DNA of 64,000 nucleotides from Gymnorhina tibicen (Eukaryota > Chordata > Aves > Passeriformes > Artamidae). The stretch covers positions 1,795,901 through 1,859,900 of the forward strand of contig VXAZ01002109.1 in assembly GCA_013399875.1 (NCBI GenBank), read 5' to 3'. Made by a program: the position numbers and the translations under genes. How positions within the stretch are numbered: position 1 is the first letter of the stretch; every line of letters begins with the position of its first letter. The notes under the pieces are model-generated. The model ran no database searches, was not told the DNA's origin, and saw only the letters and a list, made by a program, of their open reading frames with translations. Shown here one piece after another: positions 38,041 to 48,455 of the stretch.

Positions 38041-39721
38041 TGCAATCTTGTCTTTGAACACTTGGGCTGACTTGAAGGAGAATATTTTATTTAGAGGCAG
38101 GTCATGCAGTTTTAACAAAGTGTGTAACAGATGTGAAAGTCTGAGGTGAAATGAACATTTTCCGAGTGCTTTATACAGTAATATTTAAAAGAAGCCAGAT
38201 ACTTTTTCATGTGAAGATCCAGGTAGGTAAATTCAAAACTTGTGGGGCCTGTGATGTTCTGTCCCTAAGTACTGATAAGTGACTCAATTTGGAAGTGCAT
38301 TTTCATACATATTTTAGCTAAAGTACCTCTGAATTTTCATACAGGATAATTAAACATTGCATGTCTGAGTCTTAAAAGAAAAGAGTTATTACTAGCCTTT
38401 TTAGAATTATTTCAAAGCATATTTCATCTGAATCGCATATTTTAATAATCTAGGTAAACATTAAGTTTCTTTTCATCCTTATTTTTAGCTAGTGTATTGC
38501 TTGTGTGACCGTGAGAGAGTGGTTGGTTTGATTTCTCACGAGGCTGATTTCAAGCCATGTTACTAGAATTCATTTTTCAAAGTTCGCCCATAGACTGCTG
38601 AGATAATATGGATTTATCATAAGTGTATGCCATCAAAATTACATTAAAAAGTGAGATGGAGGGAAAAAGAGACCAGAACACACTTTTGTGATTTTTTTTC
38701 AAGATCCACACATGAAATCCCTGCTGATCTACCGATATTCTTACTTTGACATTTTTCTACTGAACTGAAAGTAAGAATCCTACACATGCTAAAGAGGTTG
38801 AAGAAGTAGTGTTTTTACTGAACTTAACCAGTTAATTCAGAATATGAAGAAGTGGTGTAAGGACTTTGCATAGAGAATATGTTCACATTCCTACTTGCTT
38901 CAGTTACATTTTACTGATGCAAGTGATACCATGCATTGCTGATTAGGTTCTATATTTGATATCATGCCCACTTTTATTCATGTTACCAAACCAGAATGTG
39001 TGTGCTGAGTCTTAAGCAGTGAGTCATTACTGCGTTGAACTTAGCTGCCTTGCAAATCCTGAGATTGCCTTAAAGGCTACAGTAGGTAGTCTAAATTGGG
39101 TCACACATAATCTCTCTTGATTTGAAGTACTTGGGTAGGGGTATTCAGTAAGTTTGATTGGCATCAATAACTTGGCTAGTACAAAAGGGCTTGAGGAATA
39201 TATTGTCATGTTTAGGAAACTCTGCTATCTAAAGAAATGTTGAGGGGAACTTGTAACAGATTGTTTCATCAAAACAAATAGTAAGTAATTTTGCCCCAAA
39301 ATAATTGTTATATCTTGAAAACTGAGCCTAGGTAGGCCTGGGGCAAAGGAAAAAAGTATATTTTCAGGAAAATTCATCCAGCAGTATGATTTTACTATTG
39401 GTACTAGTGGTATCACCTATTTTTAATGGGCGATGTTACTTTGCTATCTGAAAAATACTTCTGGAACGATACTCAGTTCTTAGGCCAAAGCCTCTCATTC
39501 ACTCTCCCTACAAGACACAGATGGAGAGAGAAACATTGTATTTTATGCAAGAAAACATCAAGAAGAAATGTTTTCAGTGACCATTTGCTATATGCAATAC
39601 AAATATATTACAAATATGAATAAAATATATAGATTCAAAGAATATAATACAAGTCTATCTCAAGTGGTAGGCTGTAAGTCAATCATTTCGGTTTTATATC
39701 TTCTGGAAGAATATGGTAAGG
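38041..39721. other. AT-rich unique sequence, no gene seen
   Basis: Nothing recognisable. Short frames on both strands at 39,027-39,660 have no motif. Confidence 0.55.
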
Positions 39722-39726
39722 AGCCT
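39722..39726. repeat. Target-site duplication of the ERVL LTR, left copy
   Basis: AGCCT here is identical to AGCCT at 40,322-40,326 on the other side of the LTR. A 5-bp duplication is the size expected of ERVL integrases. It sets the LTR ends at 39,727 and 40,321. Confidence 0.85.
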
Positions 39727-39853
39727 TGTTGTGGTTTCACCCCAGCCAGCAGCCAAGCTCCATGCAGCTGCTCCCCTACTCCTCCATCGGCAGGATCAGG
39801 GAGAGGCTCAGAAGAGTAAATGTTAGGAGACTCATGGGTTAAGATAAAAACTG

Positions 39854-39859
39854 TTTAAT
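39854..39859 (-). promoter_or_regulatory. ERVL LTR polyadenylation signal ATTAAA
   Basis: TTTAAT on the plus strand is ATTAAA on the minus strand. It lies about 130 bases before the 3' end of the LTR and about 185 bases downstream of the TATA-like box at 40,040-40,047, as expected for this LTR family. Confidence 0.6.
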
Positions 39860-40039
39860 AGGGAAAGTAAAAGCCATTCACACAAGCAAAGTGAAACAAG
39901 GATTTAATTCACTGCTTCCCATGGGCAGGCAGGTGTTCAGCCATCTCCAGGAGATCAGGGCCCCATCACATGTAATGGCGACTTGGGAAGACAAACACCA
40001 TCATTCCAAGAATTCTCTCCTTCCTCCTTCTTCCCCACA

Positions 40040-40047
40040 CTTTATGT
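40040..40047 (-). promoter_or_regulatory. ERVL LTR TATA-like box
   Basis: The minus strand reads ACATAAAG, at the position where this LTR family carries ATATAAAG. One base has changed from the TATA consensus, so promoter activity may be weakened. Assignment rests on recognition of the surrounding LTR. Confidence 0.5.
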
Positions 40048-40321
40048 ACTGAGCATGTTGCCATATGGTCTGGAACACCCCTTTGGTCAGTTGGGGTCAC
40101 CTGTCCTGGCTGTGTCTCCTCCCAGTCTTTCATGTACACCCGATTTCCTCACCAGCATGGCAGTATGAAAAGCAGAAAAGGCCTTGGCTCTGTGTAAACG
40201 TTGCTCAGAAATAACAAAATATCTCTCTATTGTCAACTCCGTGTTCAGCGCATAAGCAAACCATAGCCCCATACTAGCTGCTGTGAAGAAGATTAACTCT
40301 ACCCCAGCTGAAACCAGCACA

Positions 40322-40326
40322 AGCCT
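40322..40326. repeat. Target-site duplication of the ERVL LTR, right copy
   Basis: AGCCT, identical to 39,722-39,726. Together they show that the LTR is complete at both ends and that no deletion has removed a flank. Confidence 0.85.
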
Positions 40327-40641
40327 TTACCACAAATCCTTGATGCTGCTTGAAAGTTCTTTAAAGGGTAGTTCTTAGACATCAGCTTCATCTTTAAATC
40401 CATTTTCAGCATCTACCTTGGAGATGCTCTTTGCCCTTCTGTGTTCTCTGAAGTAGCCAGGCAGAGCGCATGATCCTGCTCCTTACTGGTGAAGACTTCT
40501 CCTGGCTCCAGAAGTAAGTTCTGTCTGTATCCAGCAAGCAGCTTCTAATATAAAAAAAATTTAACTACTAAATAGAAAAAAGATTAAAAAGTGAAACTGT
40601 GGGATTTGATTGTCTAAAAATGTATCTGTTTTAATTTACAG

Positions 40642-41500
40642 GACTCTTCATGTGCCGGTTCTGTATCTGTCAGCAAACATTCTCCTGTAAGCCACAGTCG
40701 CGTGCTGTCACTAGAGAGTCGCTGGACATAAGGCTGCTTGAGCAGTTCGAAAGAAAAAAACATGAGGCGACAACTGTTCTTTGTAAAGCTCAGTAAAACA
40801 GAGAAAGCCTTGAAGCAGAAACCTCTGTTTCTCAAGTTATTTTCCTCCATCATCATCCACACAGTTTATCTGAAGCAGAGGTGTGTGTTGCTTCCAATTT
40901 TCTGAGACAAGCAGGTGTTATACGTAAATGCTTAGAGGATGTACACGAAGGAGAACATGCCCTGCCTGCCATAATGGACTTGAACTGATGAGAAAAGGAC
41001 ATCAAAATTCAACTTGCAGAGAAGAAGAAAAGCCAGTTCCAAATCCTGGAGCAATTATGTGACTTTCTTCCAATTTATACTCACATCTTCTTATCAAAAT
41101 TTATCTCTGCAAGGAATTACTGAAAGAATATCTATGAGAATGAAGCTTTCAGAGGAATATCTCAGGTCAGTGAAGAAACAGTCAAACACAATGAATTAGA
41201 GTTAACTTCATGTTTTTACCTATGAATTTTGGGAATCAGGGGTTTTATCTAGTTTGAAAAAAATTGAAAAAAACCCCAAGGTTTTTTTATCAGCACATCT
41301 TGCATATTCCAAGGGGAATTATAACTGTTGGCCAGTCCTATGAGGACTGCTGCAAGTAAGTCTCATAGTTGATTCCTTTAAAAAAAAAAGGAAATAGCAT
41401 GGAATTCATGATCATGATTGATGTAATTTTGCACATTTTATTCTGATATTCCTTTTGTAATGTTATTTCAAAAAGCATAATAAAGGTTTTCTTTTAATTA
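40642..41500 (+). other. Weak candidate terminal exon (possible non-coding RNA)
   Basis: A good-looking 3' splice site (pyrimidine-rich stretch, then TTTACAG at 40,635-40,641) precedes a stretch with several CpGs (40,655-40,770), unusual for this window. About 50 codons stay open from 40,644 to the TAA at 40,794, including a CRFCICQQTFSC run. The minus strand is open over the same stretch as well, which weakens a coding reading. An AATAAA signal at 41,479-41,484 is followed by a T/G-rich stretch, as at a polyadenylation site. No upstream exon is identified. Each of these signals occurs often by chance. Confidence 0.15.
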
Positions 41501-43670
41501 TGTCTTCTACGACTTGTTGTCTTTCTATTAGGCCCAGCATAAGCAGAAAAAGCATAATGTCCCTTTCTTTCAGTAACTCAAAGTTTTCCCCTAGCTGCTC
41601 TTTTTCATGTTCTTTCAACCTCTCCTAAGGTATCCTAACAGCAAAATATCTCTATTTAAAGCACAATGAATATCCAATAGCAGACAAAAATTAGCAATCA
41701 CAGGCTAAACCCTAATGAATCTATTGGGAAGGCATATGTATCATAGAGATAATTAATTGTATAAGAAATATATGTGTGTTTATATATATATGTGTGTACA
41801 GAAAGAGAAATTTCGCATGTTGATCTGTTGGAAGGAAGAGGTAGGAAAAAAGGAAGATTCAGGAGAGTCTCTCAGTATCATAGGTAAACTCTTATGTTCA
41901 AACCTCTATCCTAGTGATAAGGCCTCATAGAGAAAAAAAAATTACAAGGCAGAAATTTGCTTTGAAGCTTGTTACCAGAATCTGAAGAGCCATAACGGTG
42001 CTGTTAGAAAAAGTCAATCTCATTTGCATTGTGTGACAGGATGGTTACATAGAGAAAACATTTTCCTATGTTGAGGTGGGGCTTTCATTTTTGTTTGTTC
42101 TGTCTATACTAGTGTTAGACAACCTAAGATATGTACTTTTCATGATAATAAAAAAAAGCTACAAAATATAGCCTTACTCCTTTAACAATTAACAAAAACT
42201 CCTGTTTTGCTGACGTCCTCATGTAAATGTCACGTAAAGTATCAGCGGTGAGAAAAACCTCTTACAGTACACTAGTATCCATAAAATTCAAGATGCTTAA
42301 TTGAATGCTGTCCCTCTAATAAAAAAAAAAATTGCTGTGAACTTCTGCTTTTTCTACAAAGCCCCTTTGTTATGTTGTCTTTGGCTGAAATTTGTGGAAG
42401 TTAAAAGTCAGTAGGGTACTGATTTATTTTGAGGGAATATAAATCCAAGAAAATATTTTCTTTGCAAACAAACCATTATTCTACAAGGAAAAAGAAAGGA
42501 AAATAGGGAAAAAAAAAGAAATTAAGACATGTAAATCCTTATGAGTTTATGTTTATTATTTCTTTCGGGAAATAGAAAACACTTTATGATGAAAGCTCAG
42601 GATAAAAACCAAACTAATCTGTTGGATGTAAAAATGCTAGGACAATATTTAAAGTGCTTAGAAGGTGGTGAATTTCCTCTTAATGGAGCTTACTTTAGAG
42701 ATAAATGCTAACTTAGTAAGAGTCACACCTTCAATTATTGCAACTGGGAAGCCTGCAAATGTACTTCAAAATTCATAGATCGATAAAGGAATTCCCAACC
42801 TGACAAGTTGCAGTTCTGCAAGGAGGCAGAGCATCACTTTTGTGCTGCTGAAGCTTGAAGCATGAAGGACCCAGCAGTGTAAAACAGTAGTTTGTTTTTG
42901 CACTGCTGAGAAATGCAAAAAGTCAATAGACAGGATAACACAGCATATCACACTGGTACTGTGGAAGAAAAAAACAGAGATGAAAAAAGGGGGGCAGTGC
43001 GTAACAAAACAACCAGAGCAGAGATGTGAGCTTCTGAGACTTAGTGAACAACTAATCAATAGCAACAGATGGATTCAGATGTGTCAGAAACATGAAATGT
43101 CAGTGAAGTGTAGGGTCGGTGTTCTTTCATACCTGCTGCTGAGCCATGTATTTTATCTCTGTTTACTCAATCAATGTTTAGAATTAAATAAAAACCACTA
43201 AACCTTTGGACCTAGCTTATGTTTGATCGATAGCTAAAAGTTTGGGTGACATTTTTAACTTAGTTGTTCTTTTTCTGTCCCTTCCATGTGTAGGACTTGA
43301 TTGCAGTCTTGAAAGGCTAGAAAACTGATGTGAGTTAATTTTAAAGGAGACTAAGCCTGCTAGTGTCCTAGAGAAGTGTGTCCACATTTCTTTTTGTGGG
43401 TCTTGTCAGCCAAGCTTGAAGCCAGCACTTCCTTTGCTTCAGCTGTGTGGTCTAGTAAACATTGTTTGACTCTTCCTGATGTATTTGGGAATTACAGCTG
43501 ACTGAATGTGCACTCAGCCAAAGAGAGAGCCTTCATTCAGAATAAAACCTTTGCTTCATGTTTTATTTGTCATCTTTAACTGCTTACTGCATTATTTAGT
43601 GGAATGAAAGCACTGACATAACATATGTGCAAAGTGATCTTATTTCCTCATTTGTGAGGAAAAGGTTGTA
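41501..43670. other. AT-rich unique sequence, no gene seen
   Basis: Includes a short TA/TG run at about 41,769-41,800 and several A runs. Overlapping frames on opposite strands at 42,766-43,201 show no motif. No exon or transposon is recognised. Confidence 0.5.
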
Positions 43671-43790
43671 GGGTTTTTTTGGTTTTGGTTTTGGTTTTTG
43701 TGCTTTTTTGTGGGGGGTGTGTTTGGGTTTTTTCATCTGGTCCTTTTTTCTTTTTTTTGTATGTTTGTTTGGTTTTTTGTTGTTTGTTTA
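43671..43790. repeat. T/G-rich low-complexity tract
   Basis: About 120 bases on the plus strand are almost entirely T and G (GGTTTT-type units, one G6 run, and T-rich stretches with a few C). The translation (mostly Phe, Val, Cys, Gly) is meaningless. It lies about 40 bases upstream of a CR1 fragment in the same orientation. Confidence 0.9.
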
Positions 43791-43829
43791 GTGGCAGAAA
43801 TCTTATTCTTAGCTGCAAGTTCAAATCAA

Positions 43830-44470
43830 GAGTACCTTGACTTGTATAAGGCAATCGACATGGCCCAGCACAACATCCTTGTCACTGAACTGGGCAGAAT
43901 TGATGAATGGACTATTTAATGGATAAGGTATTGTCTGGATGGCTGTATCCAACAAATTGTCTATGGTTCAGTGTCCATATGGATAACAGTAACAAGCAGT
44001 GTCCCTTAAGGGTCTGTGTTGGGACCAGAACTGTTCAGTATCTTTATTAATGACACAGAGAGTGGGATCGAGTGCACCCTCAGCAAGTTTGTGGATGATA
44101 CCAAGCTGAGTGGTGCAGTCAACACACTGAAGAGAAGGGATGCATCTGAAGAGAAGGGTGACCTTGACAGGGTTGAGGTGTAGGCCCATGTGAAGATCAT
44201 GAAGTTCAACAAGACCAAGTGCACCTGAGTTGGGGTAATCCCCGGCATCAATACAGAGTGCATGAATAAATCGATCGAGGGCAGCCCTGCGGAGGACTTG
44301 GTGCAAGGGGCATATGAGCTGGCAATGTGCACCTGACAGAAATGTACAATGGACAGAAAGTCCATGGTATCCTGGGCTGCGCCAAAAGAGACGTGACCAG
44401 CAGGTCACGGGAGGGGATCCTGCCCCTCCCTCTGTTGTAAGAGCCCATTTGGAGTACTGCATCCAACACT
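43830..44470 (+). mobile_element. CR1 LINE fragment lacking both ends
   Basis: The plus strand carries the reverse-transcriptase half of CR1 ORF2 in broken frames. It starts with EYLDLYKAIDMAQHNILV (about 43,830-43,883; CR1 normally YLDFSKAFDMVPHNIL). It goes on to a good match around 'gtgggatcgagtgcaccctc', keeps the catalytic box as FVDDTKLS (aspartate codons 44,094-44,099), then 'agcagccctgcggaggactt' and 'gagtactgcatccaac' at about 44,452-44,467. Similarity stops there. About 500 bp of ORF2 and the 3' tail, normally kept in LINE copies, are missing. Several stops and frameshifts make it inactive. It looks like the same subfamily as the copy at 18.65 kb. Confidence 0.93.
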
Positions 44471-47400
44471 CATTTGAAATCGTGGATCTACAGAAAAGCT
44501 GGGAGCTGGTGCTGCAGATCTATTTCATGTATTCCATGGAAAGGGAAAAAGCAATATCCAAAATTTTACGTGGTAGAATGTACAGTGGTGTGATAGAGAG
44601 GTAGAGTTCCTCAGCCTGTTTCAAAGTAGCAGGTCAGTTCAATAAATCTAACTGTATTTCCTTGTGAATTTTTTTTTTTATGTCAGTATGGTTTCCTTTT
44701 TGTTTGCACAACCATAGTGCTGCTGCTGTGAATGTTAGACATAATCTGCTACACTAGAAAGAAAAGAATATTGCAAGGAAACATTGCAGTGAGTGTTATA
44801 TTCATGGAAGTTGTGACTGTTTTGTTTGGTTTTTTGGGAAAGTAGGTACACCTGACCTAATATATGCATGACATCTCCATCTTTTCAACACTCCATATAT
44901 TTTATATGGTTTCTGTGTGTGTCAAAATGTTGAATTAATAGAAAATATTCTATAAATAGAGTTATTAGTTGATAATAATAGTAAATATAAACATGGAAAA
45001 ATTCTAAAGTGAAATAGGATGCTAGAGAGGAAATGTTTGAACCACAGGAAAGCAGACATTTAGTCACTCTACCTCTTTTTTTCTCTACTAATTGGATATT
45101 ACCGTTTTACTATCTTCTTCCCCCCTCCCCAGTATGGTTATTCACAGACTTAGTGTTTGGTTTTAAAAGTAATAAAAAAGCATATTAACCATCACACAGC
45201 TTTGTTTTGATTTTTTATCTTTTTTTCAATTGGAAACTTTAAGTTAAAATTTTCCCAACAAATCAAAGCTGAGACATTTAGACCAAAATTATTTTTTAGC
45301 TTTTTCCGATGGAGAAATTGAAGAAGTCCAATTTTAGCAATCACACATTTTAAATATAACTTAGACAAGAAGAAAATGTGACAATAATTAAAAGTATAAG
45401 TTTAAATGCTTAGATAAAATCTAGTAGAAAGAACTAATTTGGTTGCAATTTCACTGCAGAAAATCACTTTATACATGTAATGTATGAATGAAAAATCAAT
45501 TTACTAATTGTACAACTTCAATTGACTTTCCCGTAAATACCTTTTCATATATACATCAGCTGTCTAAATAGTAGTTCAAGATGGGATTTTTTTTAATAGC
45601 TCTTTAATATTTTCTTGCTGGCTTCTGAGGAGTTAGACAAAAACATAATTCAGGAATTGAGACAAAGACTTGTAGGCCTTGAGCTGGCAAGCATGTATGT
45701 TTGCATTTAATTCTCTGCATGTGGGGAGCTCTGTTACACTTAAAATCCTGTTTAAGTGTAGAAAGCTAATCACAGTCCTGTATGTGTGAAGGAATTAGAC
45801 CTTGTTTTCCCACTGAGGTGAAATTCTACATTTTTCTCTGCTAACTCAGGTTTTATTAGCTTTGAAATATTTTAGATTAAGCTTTGCCTCAGGCATGTGG
45901 TAAGCAAGGTGATTTACCTTCCTTTATTTGTCATTGAAGCAGTGGAGGGAAATAATGTATGATCTAGAAGTTATCTTGCTCCTTAATAGCTTGGCAAGGT
46001 TATGCAATATGTAAATTACCCAAAAGTAGATAACTTTTTCCAAGCAGCTATAATATATATATATTTCTTTACTTTTTTCTTATTTACTTTCCATTCAGGA
46101 ATTCAAACCTCTAAGAAGTCTTTATTCCAAGGTCTACAATAATGCAAGTAAAATTATTTCCCTAGGTTAGTTGCAGCATCTCTGTTCAGAGCACTAGTCT
46201 CAGCTCTTCTCAGAACTTCTTTGGTCTTGAGAAGCCTCTTGAGTACCTTCTTTTCTGACTCTTTCATCCAGGATTTGGCTTTTAAAACAGAAATAAAATA
46301 ACCTGTATCCAGTGATCATTTCTCAACGTCTTAGCAATTTTCCTTAGAGATAAATTCTGCCTATTAGAAAACAAACTTCTGTCTCCTGACACCTGATAAA
46401 AAGAGATTTGATTTTCCATTGCTTCTATGCAGTCTGAGTTTTAATGTGTTAATAAGACAGGGTGTCTGATGGTTTTGGTTTGGTTTGGTTTTTTTCTTTT
46501 GATCCAGGTAACCTAGACCTTTTTAGGTGAAGTTCATGGTAACGTAGTTTCACCTTGAGACACTGAAAACATTTCAGAGTCCTCCAATATTTTCCAAGTA
46601 AAGAAACTTATATTTAGGGCACCTCCACCCTGTAAGATCAAGTGTAGAAAGTCTTGCTGTAAAAATACAGGTTTGATGGGAGCTGTTGGATTACTTCCAT
46701 GACTTTCCCACACAACAGCCTCTGCTCTTATTTCCTTCTGACATTTCAGACAAAGCATACTTAAAGTGGCAGCAAAATGATTCCCTAGTAATTTAAAAAT
46801 GAACTCTATTCATATTGGTGAATCTTCCTTAGACTTATTCTGTCATGAAATGCTTTATTTCTTTTTGTTGAAAAAGCTGTGCCTTGGGCTTGTTTAGGGG
46901 AAGTGCTCTCATGAAGGCAAGGCATGTTGCACAGGACATGCAGAAGACTCTAGAAACACTTGTATGAACAAACATTTTCAGGGAGAGAGTGCCATATCTC
47001 TGTGCTACTCTTTAGCAATTTGTCGGGAAATGTTTCCGCAAATAAAGACATTTTCTCAGTGGTCATTGAAGTCCCACAACCTAGAACTGATGAAATGCTC
47101 CATTAATTTCTGCAGTGTCAAAATGAACGGGAATGCAGCAAGGTTAAAAACTATGGAAAGGTAACAATTTGACAAAGATGTGAATACTAGGTTTTTTTAG
47201 CAATGGGCTGGCACAGTACTGGGTGGATGTATGGCAAAGAAGAAAGTTTTTTTTGCATGGTGTATGTTTGATGCAAAGAGAGCAAAATGTCTTCAGGACG
47301 AACAGAGCAATTTCTGATCATTGCAAACAATGTGTGGTGAAACTGAACTGGGAGGTGAATAGGTTGCCTTCCAGCCATCCTGCAGGTACTAACAATTATT

Positions 47401-47850
47401 CTGTTTCTAATCCCAGATTTCCCATAAATCTTTCCACTCTCTTATCCATATAAGCATCAAATCAATTACTCACATTACATAAAATTAGCCGCAGCATGGA
47501 ATCAACCTTGTTAATTTTACCTTCTTATGCTGATGATTTTGACTCTTAAATAATATTAAGTGATCAAATTATAATGTACTGAATATTTCATATGTCAGTT
47601 TATCCTCTGAGTCTGTCCTGGTGATATTTTAATTAAGAAATCATCATAATTCATTAGTAGAATAGCCAAGATGTTGCTAGCAGTCCTTTAGAACCTTTAA
47701 AAATCCCTGTCGGCTTATGGGAACACAGATATTGGATGAGCTTTCTTTTGCAGAAAGCTGGAAGGTTAACTACTAAATCTGATCAAAACACTTTTTCTGG
47801 AAGATTTTATGAAATACCATGTTTTTAAACTGAAAGGTACATCAGAATGT
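44471..47850. other. AT-rich unique sequence with one perfect hairpin
   Basis: A perfect 10-bp hairpin lies at 45,735-45,760 (TACACTTAAA / TTTAAGTGTA, 6-base loop). A short (TTTGG)n run lies at about 46,474-46,493. No exon, RNA gene or transposon is recognised, and the missing 3' end of the CR1 copy at 43.83 kb is not found here. Confidence 0.55.
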
Positions 47851-48455
47851 CCCTCATGCACCCATGCTCCAAGAAGAGCCAGCTGTGAAGTCAGACCAGA
47901 TTGCTCGGGACTTTGCCGCATGGGTCTTGGGACCCTTCAAAGACTGGAGCCTGCCACACCTGGGCAACCTGTCTCTGCCTGCTCCCTGCCCTGCCCGTCC
48001 TCATGGGGAAAGGTTTCAGTACCCAGCCTGAACCCCTCTCACTTCAGTTCAGGTGTACCCTGCCCTGCAACACACAGCTCCGAAAAGCCCGTCTGCCCCT
48101 CTGCATCCCCTCCCAGTAAGCACTGGGGTGACTGTGATGTCCCCCTGAAGTTGTCTTTACTCCAGACTGGACAAGCCCCACTGCCTCAGGCTCTGGGACA
48201 GTGCTCACAGGACACCCTCAAGCCCTTAGGGCTGTGGGGATGAGCTCACTTCAGATTATTGATGCCTTTCCTGTGCTGAAGGGCGTTAAACTAGCCAGGG
48301 CATCCAGATGTGGTCTGACAGAGTGCTGGGCAGAGGCGACAAGCCCTGCCCTGAGCTCTTGGGAGCATTCCTGCAGACACAGCCCTGGATGACACTGACT
48401 GTCTTTGATGCCAGGGTTCACTGCTGGCTCCTGCCCAGCTCTCAGGAGCCCAATG
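47851..48455 (-). mobile_element. GC-rich CR1 LINE fragment
   Basis: The plus strand shows the complement of CR1 ORF2 and 3' sequence. From left to right the landmarks are 'ttgctcgggactttgc', 'acctgggcaacctgtctctg', 'gtcctcatgggg', 'ccagatgtggtctgacagag', 'gcagacacagccctggatga' and 'cactgctggctcctgcccag'. These run from the 3' region back into the block that encodes the C-terminal part of the reverse transcriptase. The element is GC-rich against its AT-rich surroundings, which explains the long open frames here (144 codons on the plus strand at 47,809-48,243), which are shadows. The exact 3' end and any ATTCTRTG tail are not recognisable. Inactive. Confidence 0.85.

Larger units (their letters stand above)
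39727..40321 (-). mobile_element. Solo LTR of an avian ERVL endogenous retrovirus
   Basis: On the minus strand the 595-bp block begins TGTGCTGGTTTCAGCTGG and ends in the complement of TGTTGTGGTTTCACCCC. Both are recognisable ends of a very common bird ERVL LTR, as are internal blocks such as 'tgaccccaactgaccaaagg' and 'gatggctgaacacctgcctg'. It has TG...CA termini, a TATA-like ACATAAAG (minus strand, 40,040-40,047) and an ATTAAA polyadenylation signal (TTTAAT on plus, 39,854-39,859). Perfect 5-bp AGCCT duplications flank it. No internal retroviral sequence is present, so it is a solo LTR left by recombination between the two LTRs of a provirus. Its promoter would point toward lower coordinates. 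Confidence 0.93.

Noticed and set aside
43968..44462. 164-codon minus-strand frame and its overlapping neighbours
   Set aside because: Antisense shadow of the CR1 fragment. Recognisable CR1 protein blocks are on the plus strand.
47809..48243. 144-codon plus-strand frame in GC-rich DNA
   Set aside because: Antisense to a CR1 LINE; proline- and serine-rich only because of the GC content.
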